A stretch of DNA of 64,000 nt. Source: Melastoma dodecandrum (lineage: Eukaryota; Streptophyta; Magnoliopsida; Myrtales; Melastomataceae). Below, piece by piece: positions 1 through 11,146 of this stretch. Made by a program: the position numbers and the translations under genes. How positions within the stretch are numbered: the stretch's first letter is position 1; every line of letters starts with the position of its first letter. The notes under the pieces are model-generated. The model was not told where the DNA came from. It saw only the letters and a program-made list of their open reading frames with translations, and searched no databases. The stretch is taken from positions 307,401-371,400 of the forward strand of contig JARUPY010000101.1 of the NCBI GenBank assembly GCA_029817715.1, written 5' to 3'.

Positions 1-897
1 TCTGCTACAGGGTTTAGGCCGCAGCCGGCACCAAGGGAGACGGTCGGAGGCCATTTCCCAGACTCCGGCGGGGAGGCGGAGGCCAGGGAAGTGATGGAGG
101 GATATGTATTCTCTGTTTCTTATTGTTTTAACAGGGGACGAGTTCGAAAAAATCCATTAGACTTCTCAACAAGTAAGTCAATTTAATTTTGATTGACTTT
201 ATGACTTTGGAGTTTAATGACTATATTTTTATTAAACTAAATTCCCACAAAAAAGTCATTATCCCCCGCATAAAAATATGAACCTTGAAACATGTCATTT
301 TCCACACTCAGAACAGTTTTATGCTACGCTACATGCTTGCCCGTTAAATCTAACGTGACTTTTCCAAGATGAAGTATGCATTGTTGACTTGAAACAAGCT
401 TTTAAGAGGAGACTTCACAGAGAAAAGGGAGACCCAACAACCCAACTGATAGTAAATGTTTTCTAATGGTAGCGATAAGAACGATGACTAATGAGGACTT
501 TGGAAGAGAAAAGCCAACCAGAAAATGCCCGAGGAGGTCTTCCGAGTCAGCGGGGTTGTCGATCTCAAAAGAGAGCTACTCTGTGACATTATCAAGATAA
601 ACATTATCCACTCAGATATGCCCCATAAAAATGAGCTCCCAAGGGACAATTAATCAATATTGATAAGGTAAGCCCCATCGATAAATTACCTGTTACGACC
701 TAATGTCAAGATTATTGGGTAATTTTGCACCCTATTATTACTACCGCTAATTTATAAGGAGGGTCGCAGTTGACGAACCTCGAGAAGAGTTCCCAACTTC
801 TGGTGATCGGGGACAAATTCTGGTTGAAGAACATTACAGTGGTGGTAGACTAGGTTGTGTTATCATCGAATCCTAACAGCATGGATAAATGGCCCTC
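1..897. other. Left edge, no confident gene
   Basis: Bases 1-186 are open in plus frame 1 and GC-rich at the start, so they could be the 3' end of a gene lying off the left edge. The translation matches nothing I recognise. Bases 187-897 are AT-rich, hold no convincing ORF, and include the region just downstream of the L21 stop codon on the minus strand. Confidence 0.2.
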
Positions 898-2634
898 TCA
901 AGCCGGGACGGCAACCTTCTCTTGCTTATCCGTGTCCTGCTTAACTTTGATCTTAACTGGCTTCTTAGGTTCTGGGATTTCTGGTTTTTCAATCCCTTGA
1001 ATGTCGGTTATTCTCAATTTTGTGAGTTCCTGAACAAAAATTGCATGTAGCTCAGGCAAAACATCAAAGGTCAAGAATTTAACCTACAGATTCTGCCGGC
1101 AGATTAACGTGTTACCTGACGATGCCCTTTGGTCCGGCGATAGTTCTTTCTTCTCTTCTTCTTAAATATGATGACTTTGGCATCTAGTGCCTAGATAAAA
1201 GCAAGAATAACATGAACTTTGGTGATAAAGGTATACGGCTCAGTTGAACATACAGGCAACGGAAACATGCCCTCAAACAAATAATTGTGGTAAACTGGAA
1301 TCTTGCAGCAGCACTTACATGCTCCTCAACAACAGCATGGACAGCAGCATCCGGAACATTGGGTCTTCCCACTATGGTTTGAGTAGGTGAGCCCAGTAAC
1401 AGAACTTTGTTCAAAATTATCTGCAGCATCAGGTACCAGGGAAGGGTCAACTTCCTAGTTAACATCTAACTACCTCACCACATGGAGATGGGAGCATGTA
1501 CATGTTCAAAAAATAAGTAGATGTTCAAGAAATAAGTAGATTAAAACCCGAGCAATAGATCCACAGAAATACTTGAAAAGGCGAAAAATAGAAGCAAACG
1601 TTGTACACTGCCCGGACATCGTTTTGAAGGAATGAAATTTACAGCAAAGTCTTCATCACAGCCCTTTACTATAGTGAACCTTCATCTTATAACAATACCC
1701 AGAAATTTCCTGAGAGAACATATGACAGTATTGATGCCTTGGATTTCAAGGTGAAATGGTTATCGATAAAGATAGCATTATTCACAAACCTCTTCTGACA
1801 GGTAACAGTCAATTGACAAATAGCAAATCAAGTCACTAACTTATACGATAGAAAGTTCTTAATCTTTTAGTCAAGGAGGCCCGGCAATGGCGATTAAGAT
1901 CAATAGAGATGCTTATTAAGGTCCCTAATCAGGCTTCCCCTGGATTACTGTAAATTATTAGGGTGATCGGACAAGCACATTTCATAATTCCTCAATTCGA
2001 ACAACCAAACAGGAAAACCACACACCTTATCATTAACTTCGCAGAACTTCAACCTCTCCGTGAAGATGCAATCCCTATTGCTGACCTTGAACTGATGCGA
2101 TCCTACCTACGCAATAAACCACCCAAAACATCTCAGCAAACTGAAACCCACAGAAATGATCCAACAAACATCACTAAAGCACACGGGTAAAACCTGAACC
2201 ACGGCGAAAACCGGCTCGTATGGCTTGAACACGCGGTCCGACCTCTCCAACGGCCCAATCACCTTGTATCCAATCTCGTTCGCCACTGCCTCCTTCTCCT
2301 CCGGAGTGTAATCCCTCTTCTGCAACCCCGGCCCCGCAGCGATCTCTCCGTCGCTGACCTCGTCAATTTCTCCCTCTTCCTCCTCACCTTCCTCATATTC
2401 ATCTTCCGAACCTTCATCCTCCGGCGTCTTTCCGGAACAGTAGCAACGCCAGGACGACGATGCTCCCAAGTGACCGATGCGGAATGGCGTCGTTTCCAAC
2501 TCGAGGACGGAACGGGATAGGGAGCCGCCACTGTGAGAAGCCAAGGCACTAAAGCTGCGGCCAACGGAATGCCTAACGGCGACGGCGGCGGCGGCGTGGT
2601 GGCGGAGCGCGTGGAGGCATCTCCTGGTCGCCAT
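898..2634 (-). CDS. RPL21M: Mitochondrial 50S ribosomal protein L21 (bL21m), five exons
   Basis: Component of the mitochondrial ribosome large subunit; the Arabidopsis orthologue is NFD1 (nuclear fusion defective 1). I read five exons on the minus strand: 2634-2194, 2106-2026, 1420-1319, 1190-1116 and 1029-898. All introns are phase 0 with GT and AG ends, giving 276 residues. The first ~70 residues are rich in Arg, Ala and Ser with few acids, as in a mitochondrial transit peptide, followed by an acidic Glu/Asp stretch (about 72-95). The L21 fold follows: FAVVQ, then SHQFKVSN, IFTERLKF, ILNKVLLLGS, VHAVVEEH, the basic KKKRRKNYRRTKGHRQ loop and ELTKLRITDIQGIEKPE. A Lys-rich tail of about 25 residues ends the protein. 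The start at 2634 is the first ATG before the transit sequence. All exon joins keep frame and the family motifs are in order, so it is probably functional. Splice sites were inferred by eye, without transcripts. Confidence 0.9.
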
Positions 2635-3339
2635 CGGGGGAGATTAACGGGGGGTTCTTCTTGGGCTTCCGGGATGTTTGTTAGGGTTTTACATTTAGTG
2701 GTTGGGTCTGGGGTTTTAAGAGTTTACGTATTTAGTCCTTTGCATAAATATAATTACAAATCGATCCATAAATCCTGAATCTTTGCAAAGGGATATTTTG
2801 CAAATGATTATTTAGTGATTTCTCCTATTCTTTTTTATTTTATACATTTTTATTAATCTTTATTGAAAAATTTCATCAATATTTATATTTGATGTGTTTC
2901 TCACACGATAATTCTTTTCCTAATTTTTTTATACTTTTTTTTTCCGCATAAGAGGAATCAAATTCTTATTGATAACTACAAGAAAGTAGAGTTATTTCGT
3001 ATCCTTAATGATGCTTTACGTTGCTAGTCGTACGAGTATTATAGGAATTTGGTAGAATTTGAGTGATTTTTGGTTTAGCTCTCTTTTAAGTTGATCTTTG
3101 CTATTTTCTTAGTTTTTGAATATATTTTGACTTGAATCATTTATTTTGTTGATGCCTCTTGGTTTGTCATGTTTTGGTGCAGGAGAATAGATGAGATCTT
3201 GAAGCTTGGACGAAGTAAAGTGACCAAAGAAGATGAAATTACGTATGATATTGACTTATTTATTAAGCCTATTAAATCTAGGGATAATATTAAAAAAGAG
3301 GCTGTAATTTGCATCATGGAATGAGAAATGTAATGATAC
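2635..3339. other. Upstream region of the L21 gene, AT-rich
   Basis: No gene seen. Bases 2635-2790 are the immediate upstream sequence of the minus-strand L21 gene. They are also present, diverged, at 41.8-41.97 kb next to the gypsy element, so this piece was duplicated together with exon 1. The rest is AT-rich with nothing recognisable. Confidence 0.4.
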
Positions 3340-4190
3340 TGTTGACATGTCACAATATTTTGGGCCTATACCAAGTTTACAGCCCATATCAAAGCATGGT
3401 CCTGCGCCAAGTTTATAGCCCATGCCTACGCGCGACCGTACATAACACGGTTTGGATAGAAGAAGAGAATAAAGGTAGAGATATCTTAACAGACTCCGAG
3501 ATCTCTAGAAGTTAGTTAAGATCAAGCCACAATTCGGGTTCTGAGGACATGCCAGACGTGCCAAACACCCTGAACATCACGAATCTCAATATAAAAGGGA
3601 GAAGATCCTCCTGGAAAAAGATACGATCAATCAGCCAAACAGAAGCTTTGCGTTGCTCGTCACCCCTTAGATTTTAATAGATACCCCGGTCTGGGTGAAC
3701 TAGCAAGGGTTCTTTGGTCTTCGCCTCCACCACCTGAGTGAGCAACCATAGCTTTGGTGAATCAATCTCCGCCTGTGCTCCACCGTCGGGACGAGCAACC
3801 GTAATTCCAACAGCCAATCTCCGCTTGCATTCCACTGTCGGAACGAGCAACCGTAGTTCCGACAGCCAATCTCCGCCCGTGCTCCACCATCGGAACGAGC
3901 AAACATAGTCCCGATAGGCGATCTCCGCCTTCCTCCATCATCAGGACGAGTAACAATAGCCCCGACAACCAACTCTCGCTTTCATTTCGTCATTCATGCT
4001 CGTAAATCTACGGTGCCAGGGGCAAGTCTACAGCGTCGGCAGCAAGTTTAAGGCGCCAACAACACGTCTACGGCATCGACAGCAAGTCTACAACGTCACC
4101 ACCGTCCATACCATCATCTTTACTCTATGTTATGGCTGTAAGCTTTTTATTCTTATTGTAAGACATCGTTTAGTGAATTCAAAATGGTAT
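3340..4190 (+). repeat. LTR-like repeat (family shared with 21.3-22.1 kb)
   Basis: The segment has a TATA box (TATAAAAGGG at 3590-3599) after a stretch rich in 'agccca' words. It ends with a segment containing ATGGCTGTAAGC and TTGTAAGACATC that recurs near 22.01-22.05 kb. The same TATA context (TATAAAAGGGAAGAAGATCC) occurs at 21715. It resembles a gypsy-type solo LTR or a truncated LTR. I could not define its termini or a target duplication, so the limits are approximate. Confidence 0.45.
3735..3975 (+). repeat. 52-bp tandem repeat, about 4.5 units
   Basis: Units of 52 bp, each containing a form of GAACGAGCAACCGTAGTTCC and CAATCTCCGCC, run head to tail. They start near 3735, 3787, 3839 and 3891, with a decayed partial unit after. 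A looser array of about 24-bp units around the word 'gtctac' follows at roughly 3998-4100. It lies within the LTR-like segment, probably downstream of its transcription start. Confidence 0.75.
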
Positions 4191-4239
4191 ACAAGAAAAT
4201 CGAAGGGTCGACTGATGACGTTGCCCAAATGCATGCTTA

Positions 4240-4312
4240 CCTCAAGGAACCACCCCATGTTCAAGCCTAACAGAGTCCCGAGTCTCTGATTCTACGGGAT
4301 GATCCATGCGGT
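4240..4312 (+). pseudogene. DUF594 gene 3'-tail remnant
   Basis: This short piece matches the end of copy D (14398-14460), covering the last codons (ACCACCCCATGTTCAA) and the downstream GATTCTACGGGATGATCCA. No other part of the gene is present here. It marks the end of a lost copy, or a transposed 3' end, upstream of copy A. Similar tails recur at 27.49 and 57.1 kb. Confidence 0.6.
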
Positions 4313-4700
4313 TAGCGGAAAAGCTGTGGGGACCTTTGAGGTATGCGAGGCGAGGGGAAATTGGACGCTAGAAAAAGGAGGTGGTCAATAATTTGATGCC
4401 TCACATCAAGGCTTGGAGTGAGGCGACAATACCCTTCTAATACCGGGCGCATTGCTACAATGGTTCTCAGGCTTGTCAATGAAGCTATCGGGAATTGCGT
4501 GTGAAGATGGAGGATGAAAGTGACCAGATCTAAGTGTTTGTTCTTGGCGTCCGGATGAATGCAAGTATTCCTTCTTTTTTTAATTCGCTTTTAGCCCTTT
4601 TTGTCATTGTTTGTTAAATTTTTCCTCCAAATTCATCATCCGGCTTGTGTTGCATTATCCTTGTAACCGATAAACATACCACGCCCCCCCAACTTCTCCG

Positions 4701-7099
4701 ATGGAATCGAGCTTTATACCCGTGGCCATCCAGAACTTGTGGAACCTGTGGAACGTCCGAGGTTTCATGATCCTTAGCCTCTGTGTGCAGCTCATCCTTG
4801 CCTTCACCGCTCGTCTGAGGAAGAAGACCTCCAACGACATCTTCACATTCGTCGTTTGGTCTTCCTACTTACTGTCGGATTGGGCCGCATTGTTCGTATT
4901 CGGTCTAATCTCAAATGCTGGATGTCGGCACTTGCTAAAACAAGGGCTTCCAAGTCCCCCACCAGACATGGAGGCGTTATGGGCAGCTTTCCTTCTGGTC
5001 CACCTGGGCGGTCCTGACACCATCACTGCATTCTCGTTGGAGGATAATGCACTGTGGCTCCGTCACCTCGGTGGTCTCATCGCCCAGCTTTCCGTGTTCC
5101 TGTACATCTTCATGAAGACGCTCCCAAACAACAGGCTACAGGTCCCCACGGTGCTGATGTTCGTGGCCGGTGTGATCAACTACGGGGAGAGGACCCGGGC
5201 CCTGTATCTCGCGAGCTTGGAGAACCTGAAGACGAAGTCTATAGAAGAAACTACCGTCCCGAAACTTATGAAGGATGCAGAAACCTTCCATCAGATAGCC
5301 GATGGCCTTGTCTGAAGGCGGATGGAAGCTGGGCACGGTGACTGGAAACGGTGACATGGATGCTGGGCAAGGTGAAAGGAAATGGTGGGTCTGTGGAGAA
5401 CCGGAAGAAAGTTTTTGTATTTCCAAAATCATATTTACATCAACGATTACAATTTCCTTTATAGGCTGTTCTGGTGTGCCTCTGTGCATGTGCCCAAACA
5501 GACTGCACACCTCTAACAGACTAACAAACCTGTATAAGACAAACGAACCAAGAATAAAAGAATCTTCGAGCGTGTCTCTTCCTCGTCCACCTCCAGGTAC
5601 ATCTTCTTTATCTGGGCCCTTGTTCCTCATCCAGGCTTGTAGCCCACATCTTCCATCTTTGTTTCTTCTTGGCCTTTGTCTCGCCCACATTGTCCGCGAT
5701 ATCATGCCGGATCTTCAGGAATATAACAAGAGCCGGGATTTGATCGACAACAGTAATCCTGCCAAGATATTTTACTGCATCAAGAGCGAGCTGAATGTCC
5801 TATATGAACTCCTCTACACGAAAGCAAAAGCAGCGACTTCCACCTGGGGAATTTTAGCCCGTGGCATTAGCTATTACAGCACTCAGGTGGCTTTCATTTT
5901 GTTTTGCCTTGCCGATAAGCAGGGGTTCTGTGGAGTTGATCTCGCAATCACATACGCACTATTTGTGGGAGTTTTTATTCTCCATGTAGCCAACACAATA
6001 ATGCTAGGCAGAACTAATTTACGGAATTTCAATCCAAAGGAAATTGTTCTGTTGGCCTTGGAACTGGGGATTTTTCCTGTTCTCGTAGTATTTGCGATTA
6101 TTGTTTTTCTGGCAATAGTGAGACTTCTACGAGTCTCAGCTATCGACAACTTCATTCACAAGAGGTGGTCTGAGAAAATGGGTTCTGTGAATATGTTGGT
6201 CCAGTGCTTCAAACAGTACATGCCAAGGGGGAGGAAGCTAGGTAAAAGAAAAATTTGTCTTCGACTAATTGGGGCTCAAATTCCTAATGTTCTGGTTTAC
6301 AGATCAATGCTTGTATGTTAAACAGGTTTTATTTGGAACAAACTGGTCGGACAGAGACGCACGTCCAGGGAAGACTTTGATGGCGCACTGTGGGACTCTG
6401 TATGCAAGGATACTAAGCGAAAAGCAGCAGGTCCGTTTGTTGCGGCAAGAATGAGAGAATTATACGAAGCGAGGGGGGATAAGGCGCTTGAAGAAATCAA
6501 TTGTCCTGAATTGATGACTTACATCAGGGACTTCGAGTATGAGAATACCCTTTTAATCTGGCACATTGCTACCGAGATCTGTATCAACATCGAGGGAGAG
6601 GAAGATTATGTCGACCATTCTGATTGGAAGAGGAAGAGGAAATTAAGCAAGAAATTATCAGATTACCTGATGTATCTTCTTGTCAGGCAACCGAAGCTGA
6701 TGTCTGCGGTGGCTGGCATAAGCCAAATCAGGTACAAAGACACCTGTGTCGAGTTGAAGTTCCTAGGGAGAAGGTTTGGTTCTCCACCCATGCGAAAGTT
6801 TTGTGCATCAATAGTCCAGGAATACGCCAACATCACTGAATCCTCCATCGATGAGAACAATCATGTGCACTCAGTGCTGAAGGATTCGTGCGGCCTGGTA
6901 CAGCTAACTTCTACAAAGAGGAATGGACAATAGATGGGATGCCATTCATAAGGTGTGGATGGAGCTGCTGTCGTATGCTGCCGGTCATTGCAGAGTCGAC
7001 TCGCACCTGCGACTGCTGAGTGAGGGCAGCGAGCTCCTCACATTTGTGTGGATGTTGATGGCTTTCTGCGGAATCTGCTACCAGTTCCCTGTTAAGTAG
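4701..7099 (+). pseudogene. DUF4220-DUF594 membrane protein, copy A, split by a solo LTR
   Basis: Plant-specific membrane protein family of unknown function. The start ATG at 4701 opens MESSFIPVAIQNLWN. DUF4220 motifs follow: GFMILSLC, KTSND, FVFGLISNAGC, LLVHLGGPDTITAFSLEDNA and NYGERTRALYLASLENL, with several hydrophobic segments. Exon 1 runs 4701-5312, is interrupted by an LTR (5313-5689), and resumes in the same frame at 5695 with RDIMPDLQE, to 6241. The intron is 6242-6325 (GTAAAAG to ACAG). Exon 2 (6326-7099) holds GFIWNK, LLIWHIATEICINIE and the DUF594 core KLSDYLMYLLVRQPKLMSAV. An extra A near 6905 shifts the frame, so translation stops at 6933. The last ~55 residues (WMELLSYAAGHCR to the TAG at 7097) are out of frame. 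Removing the LTR and one target duplication would restore the exon 1 frame, so the LTR hit is recent relative to the family. The 3' frameshift is shared with copy E. Confidence 0.88.
5313..5689 (+). mobile_element. Solo LTR (377 bp) inside copy A
   Basis: The insert begins TGAAGG and ends CCCACA, so it has the TG...CA ends of an LTR. It is flanked by the 5-bp direct repeat TTGTC (5308-5312 and 5690-5694). Copies B and E carry the uninterrupted codons at this place. A poly(A)-signal-like AATAAAAG lies near 5554. No internal retroelement sequence remains, as expected after LTR-LTR recombination. Its orientation is not certain. Confidence 0.85.
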
Positions 7100-8806
7100 A
7101 TATCATAACAATATCTGGGTGTTGAATCTAAAAATTTGCAAGTGCTTGGTATATGATCTTGTTGTTTACATACTAGAGCCTTGCTACACTTATATTTGTT
7201 TATATGGTTTTTATTATTAAACCCTATAGTAGCTCACTAGGGAGATAAATACTTCCATAAAATATAAGATCAATTATTTTTTCTTTTGTTATTTTAATAT
7301 TTAATTTTGAAATATCATAATAGATAATATCATAAGATAGTGTCTACGTTCCAGATTTTTATTTGTACGTATGCTTATCCTTACAAACGTAAGATTGATT
7401 TAATTTTCTAAAATGTAAGGAAATAATGTCGATCAATTTTAAAGGAAATTGATTGCAGAAATATTTGGAAAATATCCAAATAAATTTGGAAATATTTTAA
7501 AATAACATCCAATTAAACGATCTAATGATACGATTGTTTTTATCTGATCGATGGTATTGGTGAACATACGATCTTAATTGGAATTTATTTAAATAAATTC
7601 TTTTCAACGTAATATGAGTCAAACCAATTATTTGATTTGATGCAAATTTACGTAACTTCCTAACTTGAATTAATCATTATTTGATTTAATAATAAGGTAA
7701 GAATTTAATAATAACTGAATAAAAAAAGGGGTCATAGGATCCTATAAATACAACACAAATAGAGATAACAATTATTGGTGGTGTGATTGAGAGAGAGAAG
7801 AACGTTAAGCTACATAAGAAAGGTGCTGTCCGAATTGTTTTTTGTGCTGACGGGTTTTGGTGCTTTCAGTTTTGCAGGTTTACCTTATCACGAGGGTCGC
7901 TGTGTAGTTAGTCATGGAGAAGCTTTACATGTGACCCGTAACAGGGGGAGCTGTTCGCTTGCATGGGGCACGCCACATAGTCGCAATCTTGAGAAGACTG
8001 TACAGGTCGTGTGGAGCCACCGTCGTGAAAATTCATACTTGGACATGGGTCATTGTCTTCGTTTGTAGGGCTCGCTACGTGCCCGTGTGGGGCTCGCCAC
8101 ATAGTCGTTATCTCAAGGAGATCGTGCAGGTTGTAGAGACCGTCGTCAGAAACTCTAACTTTGAACAGGGGTTGTTGTCTGTTTGCATAGGGTTTGCTAC
8201 GTGTACGCATGGGGCTTGCCACGTAGTCGCTATCTCAAGGAGACTGTGCAGGTTGTGGAGCTGCCATCAGGAAATTCCATCCTTAGCACAGGGGTCACTG
8301 TGCACTGAATCACAGAAAATGTTAACTGTGTCTCAATGCTGGAGGACTCATGCCTCTATATAGGAGAAGCTTTACATTGGATTCACTTCAAATCATAATC
8401 TAAATAAGCTATTTCTTGTGAATCTAAGAACAAAACTGAGGTTATAGATCGAGAGAAAATAATACATAAGTTCTTTTGGATAGAATAGTTACAACTGCTT
8501 TTACGAGGGTTCGTATAGAGCATAATGAAATCCACATGTTGATAATTGCTATTCAGAGTTGGTCGAGTTTCGAGGAAACAAGTTCTCCTCTGATTTGTAA
8601 TAACACAAAATATATCCAAAATCATTTTAACGTGCTGTTGTTGTAGCTGTCTGGAATTGACTGAAAGACAATGGAGGACAAAAGTAGGATGATGGCGGCT
8701 ATAACGAATTGACTGAAAGACAGATACTTGGCTATCTTCCAAGTCTTTGTTTATTAATTAAAACGAAAGGAAGGAATCATCCAGGAAAGCCGCCGCCAAA
8801 TGAATG
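7100..8806. other. Intergenic; 3' flank of copy A, AT-rich tract and possible LTR promoter
   Basis: Bases 7100-7190 resemble the 3' flank of copy B (10980-11100). Bases 7200-7720 are AT-rich with no gene. A good TATA box, CCTATAAATAC, lies at 7741-7751, followed by the tandem repeats at 7.9-8.3 kb, so this may be a decayed LTR. Bases 8300-8806 hold nothing I recognise, apart from ATGGAGGACAAAAGTAGG near 8670, a word conserved upstream of other family copies. Confidence 0.35.
7925..8290 (+). repeat. Approx. 123-bp tandem repeat, three units
   Basis: The block GGGGC-(a/t)CGCCACATAGTCG starts at 7965, 8089 and 8211, a period of 122-124 bp. Each unit then carries a form of ATCTCAAGGAGA and TGCAGGTTGT. 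Units have drifted by roughly 15-20 percent. Confidence 0.7.
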
Positions 8807-8876
8807 CAAGGCTTCATGATCGATCCTTAGCCACTGTATGCAGAAGACCTCCAAAGTCATCGTCATATTCTTGTGT
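8807..8876 (+). pseudogene. DUF4220 N-terminal fragment
   Basis: The words GGCTTCATGATC, GATCCTTAGCC, CTGTATGCAG, AAGACCTCCAA and CGTCATATTC appear in the order seen in exon 1 of the family, but with internal deletions and out of frame. About 70 bp of an otherwise lost copy lies just upstream of copy B. Confidence 0.55.
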
Positions 8877-9004
8877 TGTCTGTTTCGTGAGAGAATCCCT
8901 TACTCTGGGCTGGTAGTTATTAAGTTACCAAAGCGACTGGATGTTTTTTTGTCAAGTGAAGGCAGTTCAGATCATTCATTTAATCCACCGTCTCTCCATT
9001 GTCC

Positions 9005-10975
9005 ATGGATTATTATACCTTCATCACCGCTGCCGTGCAAAACCAATGGAACTTGTGGAACGTCCGAGGCTTCATGATCCTTAGCCTCTGTATGCAGCTC
9101 ATCCTCTCCATCGCTGCCCCTCTTAGGCAGAAGACGTCCAACCGTTTTGTGATATTCCTTGTCTGGTCTTCCTACTTAATGGCCGACTGGTCTATTCGGG
9201 CTGATCTCAAACTCCGGTAGCAGGAACTCAGGAAACAACGACGCATATGTCCCCCTGGACATCATGGCCTTATGGGCGGGTTCCTTCTGGTCCACCTGGG
9301 GGGTCCCGACGCCATCACCGCATTCTCTTTGGAGGATAATGCCCTGTGGCTCCGTCACCTCGTCGGTCTCGTCGCCCAGCTTTCCGTGTTCCCGTACATT
9401 TTCATAAAGACGCTCCCAAACAACAGGCTACTGGTCCCCACGGTGCTGATATTCATGGCCGGTGTGCTCAACTGCGGGGAGAGGACCCGGGCCCTGTATC
9501 TCGCGAGTTTGGAGAACCTCAAGACGAAGTCTATAGAGAAAACTACCGTCCCGAATCTTACGAAGGAGGAAGAAACCTTTCACCAGATAGCCTATGGCCT
9601 TGTCAGTGATATCATGCCGGATCTTCAGGAATGTAACAAGAGCCGTGATTTGATCTTCAAATATAATCCTGAGGAGACATTTCAAGGCATCAAGAGAGAG
9701 ATGACTGTCCTATATGAACTCCTCTACACGACCTGGGGAATTTTGGCCCGCGGCATTATCTTTTACAGCTCCCAGGTGGCTTTCATTTTGTTTTGCCTTG
9801 CTGATAAGCATGGTTTCCGTGGAGTCGATCTTGAAATCACATATGCACCCTTTGTGGGAGTTTTTGTTCTCCATGTAGCCAACACAATGATGTTAGGCAC
9901 AACTGCTTTACGGGGTTTCTATGGAAAGCAAACTGTTCTGTTGGCCTTGGAACGGGGGATTTTTCCTCTTCTCCTATTATTTGTACTTGCTTTTGTTCTG
10001 TTAAAACTTGATCAAGACACAGCTATCCACTACCTCTTCACTAGGAGGTGGTCTGAGAAAATGGGTTCTGTGAATATGTCGTCCCAATGCTTCAAAAAGT
10101 GCGGGCCACGAAGAGGATATAAGCTAGGTAAAAGTAAAATTTGTCTTCGACTAATTGGGGCTCGAATTCCTCATATTCTGGTTTACAGATCAATGCTTGT
10201 ATGTTAAACAGGTTTTATTTGGAACAAACCGGTCGGAGAGAGACGCACGTTCAGGGAAGACTTTGATGACGCACTGTGGGACTCTGTATGCGAGGATAGT
10301 AAGGGAAAAGAAGCAGGTCCCTTTGTAGCGGCAAGAATGAGAGAATTATCTGACGCGAGGGGGGATCGGGTGCTTGAAGAAAGCACCTGTCGTGAATTGA
10401 TGACTTACATCAGGGGCTTCGAGTACGAGAATAGCCTTTTAATCTGGCACATTGCTACCGAGATCTGTATCAACATCGAGGGAGAGCAAAATAATGTCTG
10501 CCATTCTAATTGGAAGAGGAAGAGGAAATTAAGCAAGAAATTATCAGATTACCTGGCGTATCTTCTTGTCAGGCAACCGAAGCTAATGTCTGCGGTGGCT
10601 GGCATCAGCCAAATTAGGTACAAAGACACCTGTGTCGAGTTGAAGCTCACAAGGAGAAGGTTTGGTTCTCCAACCATGCTGGAGTTTTGCGCATCGATAG
10701 TCCAGGACATCACTGAATGCTCCAACAAAGGGAACAATCATGTGCACTCAGTGCTGAAGGATTCGTGCGGGCTGGTCCAGCTACTTCTACAAAGACGAAT
10801 GGACAATAGATGGGATGCCATTCATAAGGTGTGGATGGAGCTGCTGTCGTATGCAGCCGGTCATTGCAGAGTCGACTCACACCTGCGACTGCTGAGTGAG
10901 GGCAGCGAGTTCCTCACATTTGTATGGATGTTGATGGCTTGCTGCGGCATCCGCTACCAGTTCCCTGTTAAGTAG
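9005..10975 (+). pseudogene. DUF4220-DUF594 membrane protein, copy B (11-nt deletion)
   Basis: The start ATG at 9005 gives MDYYTFITAAVQNQWNLWN, the standard family N-terminus. Exon 1 runs to 10127, the intron is 10128-10211 (84 bp), and exon 2 is 10212-10975, ending QFPVK. After ADW (about residue 65) 11 nt are missing compared with copies A, C, F and G (just after 9190). Translation stops at 9218, and the rest of exon 1 is open in another frame from the in-frame ATG at 9272 onward. A 21-nt in-frame gap also removes part of the KAKAATS segment. Exon 2 is fully open: GFIWNK, REL, LLIWHIATEIC, LSKKLSDYLAYLLVRQPKL and the C-terminal WMELLSYAAGHCR, LLSEGSEFLTFVW. Exon 2 decayed less than exon 1. 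The same 11-nt deletion occurs in copy E. Confidence 0.85.
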
Positions 10976-11146
10976 AAATTTCACATTATCCAGGTGAGGA
11001 ATCTTAGAAATTGCAGGCGGGGAGGCTATATGATCCTCTTGTGTTCAGTCGGACCAAACCACATCATATTACATATTTTCCAAGAGCCTTGCTACATTTA
11101 CATAAACCCTTTCATTCTACAAGTGCATACATTCCCAACTCCTTCC

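Noticed and set aside
2107..2634. A single-exon 175-residue protein on the minus strand
   Set aside because: The last 28 residues come from intron 1; the L21 motifs continue in a new exon at 2106 after a GT/AG intron.
3735..3975. CRISPR-like array
   Set aside because: Units are adjacent without spacers and the sequence is plant nuclear DNA; it is a plain tandem repeat.
5302..6321. A 339-codon open frame as a gene of its own
   Set aside because: Its first ~130 codons are the solo LTR read through by chance; the rest is the second half of copy A exon 1 plus its intron.
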